A DNA stretch of 52,531 bases from Nanobdellota archaeon (GTDB taxonomy: Archaea; Nanobdellota; Nanobdellia; Woesearchaeales; GW2011-AR4): assembly GCA_022564635.1 (NCBI GenBank), contig JADFLA010000004.1, positions 1 to 52,531 on the forward strand, read 5' to 3'. A model generated the notes under the pieces. The model ran no database searches. It was not told the DNA's origin and worked only from the letters and a program-made list of their open reading frames with translations. Below, in pieces: positions 1-9,159 of this stretch. The position numbers were made by a program, and so were the translations under genes. Each line of letters begins with the position of its first letter. The first letter of the stretch is position 1.

Positions 1-1977
1 TAAAAAACTGCCAATAAAGAAAGCACTCATTCCCAATAAAGTAAATACAATGCTTAAACCTAAAAAGAAAGCTATGGTCATTCCCTTAATGTTCTGTTTA
101 GAGGCTCTAAAGGAATAAGCAATATAGGCTGGAAGTATTGGCAAGGTACAAGGAGAAGCAAAAGAAACAAACCCTGCTATCAGGGCAATAATAATCAACA
201 GTAAAATCGGCCCTTGTAGTTTCTCAAGACCTTCTTCCGAGACATTAAAAGCTTGAGATGTAATTTGATTTTTTACTAATTCATCAACCCAAAAATTTTC
301 CTGTTTATCTTTCTCAAATTCCACAATTTTAATTTTGTTAATTTCATATTCTGATAATAAATTGTTTTCTATAATAAATTGTGCAGCTTTAATGAAATAA
401 TATGCACTATCAAGACCACCAATTTCCCTAATCTTATGACCAATAGTTTTAATTCCGGCATTTAAATACAAAGGCTCATTAGTCTGATCATATAATTTAA
501 GCAACGCAAATGCAATGATCCCATTTTCCTGCATAGGTTTTGATAATAATATGTTATCTCCGAGTGCATATAATTCTGTATCTGGACTATTCCTCTCAAA
601 AAATCCACCACCGTTCCAGTCATATAAATTCTCTAAACTAAAATCCGCAATTTTCCTTGCAACTTCTAAATACTCATCTTTACCCAAAACTTCATAACCC
701 TCAACAAATGCCAATAACAAATAAGAATTATCTAAAAGATTGCCTCTAACTCCTTTCTCCTTATTTTCTTTAAAGTAATGATATGCTCCATTATCACTTA
801 CCATATTTTTAGAAAAAAATTCTAATGATTTTTCTGCTATTAATTTATACTTTTTATTGCTAGTTGTCTGCCATAAATAAAGATACGTTAATATTGCATC
901 TGTGTTCCAATCAGAGTATTTTGTTTTTTCTACCCTTGGCTTGTCTGCTGGTCTTGGATATTTTCCATAGTATTCATCCTCTCCATGCACATCACTATTC
1001 CCATAAAAGCCTCCATTTAAGCTGTCATACCAATTTTTCTCAATAAAATCCAATGTTTTCTCAATTACTTCTTTAGTCAGTTCATCATTAGGTTTAATCT
1101 GCAACAAATGAAAATAAGCTTTCAACAATCTAGCATTATCATAAAGCATCTTTTCATAATGAGGTGGCGTCCATTCCCTCGTTGTACCATATCTATGAAA
1201 TCCACCATCAACAGGATCAAATAAATTATAATTTTCCTCTAACTCATCAACTTTTGTATATTGATTTTTTAATGTATTTTCAACAATTTTCAGAAACTGA
1301 TTATTTCCAGTTAATTCGTATAATTCCAAAGAAAAATCCAAAGTTCTGCCTTGTGGAAACTTCCGCCCTGTACCAAAACCACCATGCTCATTATCATAAG
1401 AGCCTAAAATAGATCCTGCAAGATTATTAATTAAATTATTAAGTTGATTTTGAGTTGGGATTATTGGATTTGATTTCTGATAGTTATACAAAACCTGGCT
1501 AGAAAAACTTTTGGAATTTACAAAATTAACCGCTTGCTGCAGATTAGCGACCATATTTGCAACAGGTCGTGGTCCAGAGTAACCAAACAGTCGTTCTCTA
1601 CTTGGTGCTATAACTGTTGTTGATGGCCAGCCACCTTCTAAGTATTGTCTTGTTAAATCCTGTCTCTTATCTGCATCAACATAAATTGGAATAAATTTTT
1701 CATTAATAATATCAACAACTTGTGGATTAAAAAGAAAATCCTCGCTTTCATATACTTGGCACCAATAACACCAAGATGGTGCTGTCAACAATAAGAAGAT
1801 TGGTTTATTTTCTTCTATAGCATCACTAAAAGCCTCAGGTCCGTAATCATACCAATTAATTAAAGGCTTAAGCTCTTCTGCATGTTCGTATGTATAATGT
1901 GATGTTGCATTAGCTATTCCAGGAAAGAATAATAAAACAAACAATACTAAAACAATATATTTGAGGTAAAGATTCAT
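1..1977 (-). CDS. YyaL/DUF255-type thioredoxin-domain protein fused to C-terminal CcdA/DsbD-like transmembrane domain (3' end truncated by window edge)
   Basis: Manual translation from ATG at 1977: signal-like MNLYLKYIVLVLFVLLFFPGIANA, then APSWCYWCQVYESEDF, PVDGGFHRYGTTREWTPPHYEKMLY (YyaL-like), and in the same frame near position 120 VSFASPCTLPILPAYIAY (CcdA motif). Open at window start, so absent from the ORF track. Frame checked at several points, not at every codon. Confidence 0.8.
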   Translation of the reverse strand, partial: MNLYLKYIVLVLFVLLFFPGIANATSHYTYEHAEELKPLINWYDYGPEAFSDAIEENKPIFLLLTAPSWCYWCQVYESEDFLFNPQVVDIINEKFIPIYVDADKRQDLTRQYLEGGWPSTTVIAPSRERLFGYSGPRPVANMVANLQQAVNFVNSKSFSSQVLYNYQKSNPIIPTQNQLNNLINNLAGSILGSYDNEHGGFGTGRKFPQGRTLDFSLELYELTGNNQFLKIVENTLKNQYTKVDELEENYNLFDPVDGGFHRYGTTREWTPPHYEKMLYDNARLLKAYFHLLQIKPNDELTKEVIEKTLDFIEKNWYDSLNGGFYGNSDVHGEDEYYGKYPRPADKPRVEKTKYSDWNTDAILTYLYLWQTTSNKKYKLIAEKSLEFFSKNMVSDNGAYHYFKENKEKGVRGNLLDNSYLLLAFVEGYEVLGKDEYLEVARKIADFSLENLYDWNGGGFFERNSPDTELYALGDNILLSKPMQENGIIAFALLKLYDQTNEPLYLNAGIKTIGHKIREIGGLDSAYYFIKAAQFIIENNLLSEYEINKIKIVEFEKDKQENFWVDELVKNQITSQAFNVSEEGLEKLQGPILLLIIIALIAGFVSFASPCTLPILPAYIAYSFRASKQNIKGMTIAFFLGLSIVFTLLGMSAFFIGSFL

Positions 1978-2023
1978 TTTACTTACTTTATTGTTATCCC
2001 CACAACCTTTTTTTGCTTTTATC

Positions 2024-2515
2024 TCAACATCCATCATTAGCTTTGCATATTAAATTTTCCAAATCTTTTTTATAAACAAAAGATGGATGTATTATTTCAT
2101 CAAAGCCATTGACCTTAAGTATCAATGTTGGAACTCTTATTGCCCCATATTGAATAAATTCCTTCTCACAATTGTCAATATTAAAAAACTCCAGAGAAAA
2201 CAAATTTCCTTTCTCTTTCAACAATTGTTTTAGTATAGGATCTTGTTTTTTGCACCATGCACAAAAATCAGAATAAAAGTATTTTATATTAAAAACCGAT
2301 TCTTTGTTGCCTGCTATTGCATCAGGACACCCTTTTTCTTCTAATTTATTTATTTCGCTGAAATCAAAGCTCACTTCATTACTATTCTGGGTTATTAAAT
2401 TATTTAACTCTGCCTTATATTGATAGATAATAACTGCAATTGATATGTTTACGAATATTGCTATTATTAATATTATAGTTAAAGATGTAGTTCTTTTATT
2501 GCTTTTCTTTGACAT
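2024..2515 (-). CDS. membrane-anchored thioredoxin-fold protein
   Basis: N-terminal TM; DFCAWCKKQDPILKQLL active site; RVPTLIL cis-Pro region; likely start MSKKSNK (internal to listed ORF). Confidence 0.75.
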   Translation of the reverse strand: MSKKSNKRTTSLTIILIIAIFVNISIAVIIYQYKAELNNLITQNSNEVSFDFSEINKLEEKGCPDAIAGNKESVFNIKYFYSDFCAWCKKQDPILKQLLKEKGNLFSLEFFNIDNCEKEFIQYGAIRVPTLILKVNGFDEIIHPSFVYKKDLENLICKANDGC

Positions 2516-2516
2516 T

Positions 2517-3221
2517 CTAAACAAAAATCGCAAATGCCCTATTTACAGCGATTTGATAATATATAATATAGCTGCCGGCAATTATTATTACAACAGCAGT
2601 TATAACCCTTACATATGGAAATATCCTAGAGAATTTTTTCATAATAGTAACTTTTGACATAGCAGTTATTACAGAGATGCCAACTACTCCAACAGCAGCT
2701 GCAACTGAATATATTAGGAAGATAAATATTCCATCGATAACACTACCTGTACTTAAAGCGCTTATTATTATAGCCAAAAAAACAGGTAGCGTGCAACTCA
2801 TTACTGCTAAACCATACCCTATCCCAAAAGTGTAAAAACGCAAAAAGCCGTTGTTTATTTTTTTCTTGGGTTGCAAATGAAACGGAAGCGCAAAAGAAAA
2901 ATTCTTATTAAATAACATGAAGAAACCAATAATTATCAAGACAAGCCCAACAACCAGGGTAAAGATTGGAATATAAAATTTTATAAAATTGCCAATATAA
3001 ACTATAATAGCTCCTATAATCATAAAGATGGATATTAGACCAAAAGAAACAAACAAACCATTTTTTAAGCCATTAAATAAATCCTTTTTTACATTTTTTT
3101 CACTTTTTTCCCTTCCAATGTAATAAGAAACATAGGCTGGAAGCATAGCTATGCCACATGGGCTTATGAATGTTACAAACCCTGCTGCTATTGCCACAGA
3201 TATTAAAGCCAGACTAATCAT
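2517..3221 (-). CDS. CcdA/DsbD-like transmembrane thiol-disulfide transporter
   Basis: FISPCGIAMLPAYVSYY and MSCTLPVFLAI paired Cys motifs, about 6 TM segments. Confidence 0.85.
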   Translation of the reverse strand: MISLALISVAIAAGFVTFISPCGIAMLPAYVSYYIGREKSEKNVKKDLFNGLKNGLFVSFGLISIFMIIGAIIVYIGNFIKFYIPIFTLVVGLVLIIIGFFMLFNKNFSFALPFHLQPKKKINNGFLRFYTFGIGYGLAVMSCTLPVFLAIIISALSTGSVIDGIFIFLIYSVAAAVGVVGISVITAMSKVTIMKKFSRIFPYVRVITAVVIIIAGSYIIYYQIAVNRAFAIFV

Positions 3222-3232
3222 TTTTAAAATTT

Positions 3233-3805
3233 TTAAGCTGTTAAACCTCTAAATATTGTTTCCCATTGCTCGTCATTTAAAACCCCATAGCCGGAGTAAA
3301 GAATAATACCTTCTCTGCTTACTGCAAATTTAGCTGTTGTTCCCCTAATTCCATAATCCGTTAATACTTCCGGATAACCCGGAGCAAAAATAAAGTCATG
3401 ATTTCTACTAGTTTTATATTGGCTTAATATTTGAGCATTTTCAGTCAAATCAAGATCAATTGCTATAAACTCTACTTGGTCCTTATATTTTGGATAAACT
3501 CTATCTACAACAGCCAAATCCTGTGTACAGTAAGGACACCATGTTGCCATAAAATAAACCAAGACAGGCTTGTTTTGCGCAGTTATCTCGCTTAATTTTA
3601 TTGTATTGCCTTCTGTTGTTGTAACTATAAAGTCTGGTGCTCTAAAGTCTTTACTATTACCAACGGGTATATCCCCTATAGCACTTTGTCCTTGCTGCAC
3701 AGCACTGCTGCTTATATTAACGTTTTTAGCACAACCTGCTATAAATATCAATAAAATAACTGAAATTCCTAATAAATATTTAACAAAAATTGCTTTTAGC
3801 TTCAT
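3233..3805 (-). CDS. TlpA/ResA-like thioredoxin-family lipoprotein
   Basis: lipobox LLIFIAGC; APDFIVTTTEGNTIKLSE; FMATWCPYCTQDL. Confidence 0.85.
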   Translation of the reverse strand: MKLKAIFVKYLLGISVILLIFIAGCAKNVNISSSAVQQGQSAIGDIPVGNSKDFRAPDFIVTTTEGNTIKLSEITAQNKPVLVYFMATWCPYCTQDLAVVDRVYPKYKDQVEFIAIDLDLTENAQILSQYKTSRNHDFIFAPGYPEVLTDYGIRGTTAKFAVSREGIILYSGYGVLNDEQWETIFRGLTA

Positions 3806-3819
3806 TTTTAATCAATCCA

Positions 3820-4449
3820 TTATTTTTTAGTTATAGTATATCCTAATATTTTGCTTAGTTCACTTTCTAAAGTTTCCAATGATGTTATCCAATTATCTTT
3901 ATATGTAATAAAACCATTTTTGTCTATCATAAATGTAGTTACTGTTTGCTTTACACCATACATTGAAGCAATTTTTGTGTCTTTATCCACTAGATGAATC
4001 CAATTTCCTCCATAAATTTTTACATACTTCTTAAAATCTTCATTGGAATCAAGTTGATAGGTATCGATTGATATAATTATTAAGCTATCTTTGTACTTTT
4101 CTTTTAGTTGCTCAAAAGCGTCTCTTTCATCAAAGGTCATTCCACACCAGGTAGCTGTAAAATCTAAGATAACTACTTTACCATTGAAATCGCTCAAGCT
4201 ATATGAATTACCCTTTATGTCCTCAAAAGAAAAATCAGGTGCTTTTTCTTCAACCTCTAGTACTGGTAAATCCTTATCATAAAGTTCTGGTATTGGCATT
4301 CCTCTAGACTTTACTTTAGCCGCATCTTTTATCAGATTTGAAATAAGTATGTTATCATCTTTACTTTGAGTTTGACAGCCAACAATAAAGAGTAACATAC
4401 CTGCCCCTACTAACAAACATGTTTTACTTAGTAATTTATTAAATGACAT
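3820..4449 (-). CDS. TlpA/ResA-like thioredoxin-family lipoprotein with CxxT active site
   Basis: lipobox LFIVGC; APDFSFEDIKGNSYSLSDFNGKVVILDFTATWCGMTFDERDAF; second active-site Cys replaced by Thr. Confidence 0.85.
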   Translation of the reverse strand: MSFNKLLSKTCLLVGAGMLLFIVGCQTQSKDDNILISNLIKDAAKVKSRGMPIPELYDKDLPVLEVEEKAPDFSFEDIKGNSYSLSDFNGKVVILDFTATWCGMTFDERDAFEQLKEKYKDSLIIISIDTYQLDSNEDFKKYVKIYGGNWIHLVDKDTKIASMYGVKQTVTTFMIDKNGFITYKDNWITSLETLESELSKILGYTITKK

Positions 4450-4484
4450 TTTATTTTCCTGATTATTTTTTTATATTGATATTT

Positions 4485-5423
4485 TTAATGCTCATGCTCA
4501 TCTCCAAAACCTGCTATTGCATCTTCTATAATATGCTCATAATACAAAGACATTCTTTTAATACTTTCTACCTTTCCATTAACGAAAAATGAAGAAGCGT
4601 TGATACCAATTTTTTCAGCAGTTTTTAAGTTATTAACAATTTCAAAAACATATTCTCTGTTTATTATGCAATTTTCAAATTTTTCAATATCAATGCCAAT
4701 CTCATCAGCATAGCTAACTAAATTTTCCTTACTACCAAAATTTTCTTTATCTTGATTTTTAAATAATAATTTGTGATATTCCCAGAACTTATTTTGCTGT
4801 TGAGCACATCTTGCAGCTAAAGCTAAATTTATAGAGTCAGGATTTGGCGCAAAATCCTTAAAAACATACCTCAATTTCCCATTATCTACAAATTCCTTAA
4901 TTATTTTCGGCTTTATTTTTTCATTAAATTCTTTGCATTCTTTACAATTAAAATCCTCAAAAACAATTAAGGTTGTAGCATCTTTGCTTCCTAATATAGG
5001 ATCTGAACTATCTACAAAATCCTCAGCTTTGAAAACTGGTTTTATTTGAAATTTGTTAAACTCTTCTTCTAATAATATCTCTGCATCATAGTAGCTTGTA
5101 AATATTTTTAAACTAATTATATCTTCTGGATTAATTAAACCAGAAATGTATTTTACTTCAGCGGTTTCAGCTTCAAGGTTGATATTAATTTCTTTAATAC
5201 CTTCTTCCGATAATAATGCTTTTTTTATTGTTGTTACACATGTAGGACAAGTCATTCCCCTTACCTTTAAATATGAAGTTTCAATTGAACCATCAAGGAC
5301 ATCATTAGAAGGTTTAGATTTTATATTATTAAAACTAAGAATAGCATAACTCCCGCCTATCATTAACAAAAGTACGAATATAAGTAAATATGTTTTGGAT
5401 TTAATTTCATTCAATTTAAACAC
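4485..5423 (-). CDS. HMA/MerP-like domain fused to DsbA-like thioredoxin domain, membrane-anchored
   Basis: VRGMTCPTCVTTIKKALLSEEGIKEININLEAETAEVKY (HMA-like) followed by IVFEDFNCKECKEFNEKIKPKII and KIGINASSFFVNGK (DsbA/thioredoxin_4-like). Confidence 0.85.
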   Translation of the reverse strand: MFKLNEIKSKTYLLIFVLLLMIGGSYAILSFNNIKSKPSNDVLDGSIETSYLKVRGMTCPTCVTTIKKALLSEEGIKEININLEAETAEVKYISGLINPEDIISLKIFTSYYDAEILLEEEFNKFQIKPVFKAEDFVDSSDPILGSKDATTLIVFEDFNCKECKEFNEKIKPKIIKEFVDNGKLRYVFKDFAPNPDSINLALAARCAQQQNKFWEYHKLLFKNQDKENFGSKENLVSYADEIGIDIEKFENCIINREYVFEIVNNLKTAEKIGINASSFFVNGKVESIKRMSLYYEHIIEDAIAGFGDEHEH

Positions 5424-6314
5424 CTATCTTACCTGCCAAAAATAAACATACATAAGATAAATCCCAACAACAATTAAAAGAGCGCTGCTTATCTTCTTGA
5501 TAGTGTTGCCAGCTATGCTAAGCTTGTTTAATAATAAATCTTTATATGAAGCGGTCATTGTTGTTACAATAACCATTGATAATCCATTTCCAATCAAAAA
5601 CGCTAAAAATCCAAATAAGCCAATTGCAAATTTTCCCAATATGAACGGTGACAAGATAACAATCAAGAAAATTGGTAATGTACATGCAGTTGAGCCAGCA
5701 GCATAAGCCATGCCAAAAAGATAAATCTTAACCTTGGGGCTCTTGATCTTGCTGGAATTTATTTTTCCCACCATACCTGATGATAATCTCTCAAATCCGA
5801 ACTTAAAATCTTTCTTCAGAAAATAACTTACACCCATAATAATAAAAACAATTCCAACTACTAATATTAAGGAATTAGTTATTGATTGTAATGATGTAGC
5901 TGCTCCAATTAAGAATAAAGGTATAGCAATTAAGACAAAGAAAGTTGACATGCCTAATGCTGCTATGAGACCTTTTCCAGCAGCTTTTCCAAAAGTTTCT
6001 TCTTTATCACCAGTTGTTATATAATATGCCATATAACTTGGGAGTATTGCTATTGAGCAAGGACACGGTGCTGAGAAAACTACTGTTCCAGCCAAAAAAC
6101 TAAATGCTAATGTAAGAATTAAAATTGAGTTATCTATATTATTTATATTGGGCAGTATAAACTTATAGTAACTGAAAATTCCTAGTCCAACTATTCCCAG
6201 AAAGATTAATGTAAGTACTAAAATAGATAGTTTGTCTTTACCAGAGCTTTTGGGCATTTTGTTATTTGCATTAGATGTATTCTTTGCTTTATTTGATTTT
6301 TTTATAATTATCAC
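5424..6314 (-). CDS. CcdA/DsbD-like transmembrane protein
   Basis: FSAPCPCSIAILPSYMAYY, STACTLPIFLIVIL, multiple TM segments. Confidence 0.8.
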   Translation of the reverse strand: MIIIKKSNKAKNTSNANNKMPKSSGKDKLSILVLTLIFLGIVGLGIFSYYKFILPNINNIDNSILILTLAFSFLAGTVVFSAPCPCSIAILPSYMAYYITTGDKEETFGKAAGKGLIAALGMSTFFVLIAIPLFLIGAATSLQSITNSLILVVGIVFIIMGVSYFLKKDFKFGFERLSSGMVGKINSSKIKSPKVKIYLFGMAYAAGSTACTLPIFLIVILSPFILGKFAIGLFGFLAFLIGNGLSMVIVTTMTASYKDLLLNKLSIAGNTIKKISSALLIVVGIYLMYVYFWQVR

Positions 6315-6315
6315 C

Positions 6316-6855
6316 TTAAGGACCTATTTTAATGCTATTCAGAAAGTTAAGCTGCCCATTAACATCGTCCTCATTCCCGTAGCTTATCAATAATCTGTCA
6401 TTATCTTTAATAATATAATTATCGAAATCATTATTCAACTTTTCATTGACGTAAAACTTTAAATTTTTATCATCATTATTGCAATAACTATTTCCTTTGT
6501 CATCTACGAAACAATTTTCATCAAAACCCATTCCTAAAGTCTCTAAAAAATGTCCTATAGTAATTCCGGTGGCATGCTTATGGATAATTATGCCATCCAA
6601 TCCCTCAATATGTACACGTCTCGCTCTAACCATGTATTCAGGCTTTGAAAGATCAAGTACATTACCATTTATGAATATTAAAAATGCAGTATGCTCATGG
6701 GTAGAATCCCAAGGTCCTATTGATGGATCTTTCAACACATATAAAGGCCTATCAATCGGTCCTCCATGAGGGGTGGGTTGAGGTGCTCTGCAACTGGCTA
6801 AGAAAATTAAACTCAATAAAAATAACATTGATAATAACAATTTTTTATTTTTCAT
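6316..6855 (-). CDS. secreted lipoprotein with conserved-looking His motifs (HEH...IIHKHA), possible metal binding
   Basis: lipobox LIFLASC; DSTHEHTAFLIFINGNVLDL; GIIIHKHATGITIGHFLETLG. Confidence 0.7.
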   Translation of the reverse strand: MKNKKLLLSMLFLLSLIFLASCRAPQPTPHGGPIDRPLYVLKDPSIGPWDSTHEHTAFLIFINGNVLDLSKPEYMVRARRVHIEGLDGIIIHKHATGITIGHFLETLGMGFDENCFVDDKGNSYCNNDDKNLKFYVNEKLNNDFDNYIIKDNDRLLISYGNEDDVNGQLNFLNSIKIGP

Positions 6856-6880
6856 TTTCTATTTTATAATATTATTATTT

Positions 6881-7891
6881 TTATGGTGCCATAGATTGCA
6901 ACTCATCTAAACTATCTCTTATATCAATAGGAATATCTTTACCATATATTTTTTCTAATACTTCTTTGTGTCTAGGCAAATTCTCATTTACCTCTTTTAA
7001 GACCAAATCAGAAAACAACAAAAGCTGCTTTTTCTCCTTACCTTTTTCCTTGGCAGTTTTTACGAATTTTAAAGTGTTGCTGAGAGAAGCTGTATAAGCA
7101 TCTGACAGAGCTTCTTTATTTTCTTCTATCTTATTAATATTTATTAAAAAGTTCATTTCCTTTATTCTATTGTTAGCCATTAAAAACTGATTTTTGGCTT
7201 TGTAAATGACGGTGGGGGATAAAGAAAATCTAACTTGCTCAGTTTTAATTTTTGCAGGATATATGTAGGTTCCAGGAGTATAAGAAGTACCTAAATTTTC
7301 AATTAAAGATGATAATCTTAACATTAATTTTATTCTCTTTTCATTATTTTCTGGAGTTCCTTCTTTAATTTCTTTGCCTCTGCTTTCAACTTCATCCAAT
7401 AAAGAAATAATTTCATCCATCCCTTCCTTGCTCCTTATTGCAGTTAATATTTTAGCTTCTGCCTTTTGTAATGGCTCTATAGCGTACCTATAATCATAAT
7501 CTAAAACCGGGCTGCTTTCAAATTTAAAATCATCAGCTTCTCCTACTATTTTTTCTTCAACAAATTTAGCAGTATAATATCCAGAAAAAATGTCATGGTT
7601 TAAGATTTCATCTTTGCTTATTACAAAATCATTATAGTTTAAAATTGTATTTCCGGTTTCCAATTCTATAGTAGTATTAATTATACCCGGAGTACCTTCC
7701 AATGAACTTTTTACAACATTTGCGCATGCCTGGCAAACAAGACCTTTAACCTCTAATCTTAATTCTTTTATTTTTCCTTGTGTAGCTTTTTCCTCAGGAG
7801 AATTATATAGTAATAATGAAAATAGAAATATCCCCATAATAAAAACAATTCCAAATCCAATAATAAAATTAGTTATTTTTTTACCTTCCAT
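6881..7891 (-). CDS. membrane-anchored protein with N-terminal HMA-like domain and long helical C-terminus
   Basis: TM then LEVKGLVCQACANVVKSSLEGTPGIINTTIELETGNTILNY; C-terminal part unrecognised. Confidence 0.7.
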   Translation of the reverse strand: MEGKKITNFIIGFGIVFIMGIFLFSLLLYNSPEEKATQGKIKELRLEVKGLVCQACANVVKSSLEGTPGIINTTIELETGNTILNYNDFVISKDEILNHDIFSGYYTAKFVEEKIVGEADDFKFESSPVLDYDYRYAIEPLQKAEAKILTAIRSKEGMDEIISLLDEVESRGKEIKEGTPENNEKRIKLMLRLSSLIENLGTSYTPGTYIYPAKIKTEQVRFSLSPTVIYKAKNQFLMANNRIKEMNFLININKIEENKEALSDAYTASLSNTLKFVKTAKEKGKEKKQLLLFSDLVLKEVNENLPRHKEVLEKIYGKDIPIDIRDSLDELQSMAP

Positions 7892-7903
7892 TTTTAATCA
7901 TAT

Positions 7904-8881
7904 TTATATCTTTTTGTCTTCCAAAAGTTTTGCAGTGTAGCTCCATTCATATTTGGTATTTTCAGAAAAAATATCATTATTTAGAATGTCATTTTCTATT
8001 GAAGTCAAAGTAGAATCATAAACTATAGCCCCTTTACTATTTTCAAGACTTAAAATAACATCAACCACACCGGGAATATCTTTTATGTTATCTTTAATTA
8101 TTTTAATGCACGCTGGACATGTCATTCCTTTTATTTCGAGAACAGCTAAATTGTACCTTTGATTATCAAATATTTCCTCCATTCTTGAGACTTCCTCCTC
8201 AAAATTAATTTGCTTTACTTTACCATAGACATCATCACTTGTTGCAGAGGCATCTAAACTTAGAGATTTTAAACCTAATTTACTTAATTCCTTAACAAGG
8301 GTTTCATACTCTGTAGAATAAGAATCTCTGTAAGCAATTTTTCCATTTTTATCAATTAAAATTGTTGTGCCTGTAAAAGGGCTTCCATATTTTACGACAA
8401 CATTATCGGTATCGCGGGCATAAATCCAATTATCATAACCTTCTGAATATGCCCTAATAAATCTTTTTATGTCTTCGTTTGTTTCTGTAGGATCTATGTC
8501 TACAGATATAATGCTTACTTTTGGAAAATTATTCAATAATTTTCTAAAGTCATCAGTTTCAGAAATGCAAACACCGCACCATGTAGAAAATATCTCAACA
8601 ATCGCTGGATTTCCTCTAAAATCAGACAGTTTAAAGCTTTTTCCATTTACATCCGTAAGTGCGAAATCAGGAGCTTCTTTTCCAGGAGCGCTTTTAATAC
8701 CACCAGCTGCCTTTGCACTTTCTGCTAAAATAAAAGCTATAGGATCAGATTTTTTAATGTCTGGTTTATTAATATTCGTTATAGTAAAATAAATACCTAT
8801 AATAACAACTAACAAAATAAAACCTGCTGACATTCCTAACAAAAAAGTATTTTTTTCCTTTTTTTCCATCTTTAGTTCCAT
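7904..8881 (-). CDS. TlpA-like thioredoxin domain fused to C-terminal HMA-like domain
   Basis: APDFALTDVNGKSFKLSDFRGNPAIVEIFSTWCGVCISE; IKGMTCPACIKIIKDNIKDIPGVVDVILSLENSKGAIVYD. Confidence 0.85.
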   Translation of the reverse strand: MELKMEKKEKNTFLLGMSAGFILLVVIIGIYFTITNINKPDIKKSDPIAFILAESAKAAGGIKSAPGKEAPDFALTDVNGKSFKLSDFRGNPAIVEIFSTWCGVCISETDDFRKLLNNFPKVSIISVDIDPTETNEDIKRFIRAYSEGYDNWIYARDTDNVVVKYGSPFTGTTILIDKNGKIAYRDSYSTEYETLVKELSKLGLKSLSLDASATSDDVYGKVKQINFEEEVSRMEEIFDNQRYNLAVLEIKGMTCPACIKIIKDNIKDIPGVVDVILSLENSKGAIVYDSTLTSIENDILNNDIFSENTKYEWSYTAKLLEDKKI

Positions 8882-8916
8882 ATCTACTAAAAATCAATTT
8901 ACTCCATTTCTCTTAA

Positions 8917-9141
8917 TCAGAAACAACCGCCTACTTGGTCTGGTATCTCTGCTTGTATATCAATTACACTTTTTGAGGGACTTGGGCTGCCAGTAGTAAT
9001 TTTTGTCGAGGCACTTCCTATTGAAAAGCCTCCTTCATTAAGACTATTTTTGACATTAATTAACTGTATTGCCTGCACTGTTGCTATAAGCAAAGTCACT
9101 ACAACTAAAATTAAAAGTATTTTCTCCATTTTTAACTCCAT
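8917..9141 (-). CDS. small membrane-anchored peptide ending PDQVGGCF
   Basis: 74 aa; one N-terminal TM, Ser/Thr/Gly-rich middle, C-terminal AEIPDQVGGCF; lies within the operon. Confidence 0.7.
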   Translation of the reverse strand: MELKMEKILLILVVVTLLIATVQAIQLINVKNSLNEGGFSIGSASTKITTGSPSPSKSVIDIQAEIPDQVGGCF

Positions 9142-9159
9142 TTTTGCACCTCCATGAAT

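Noticed and set aside
515-1412. Plus-strand ORFs of 60-82 aa in the first 1.5 kb
   Set aside because: Antisense to the YyaL-CcdA fusion frame that runs open to the window start.
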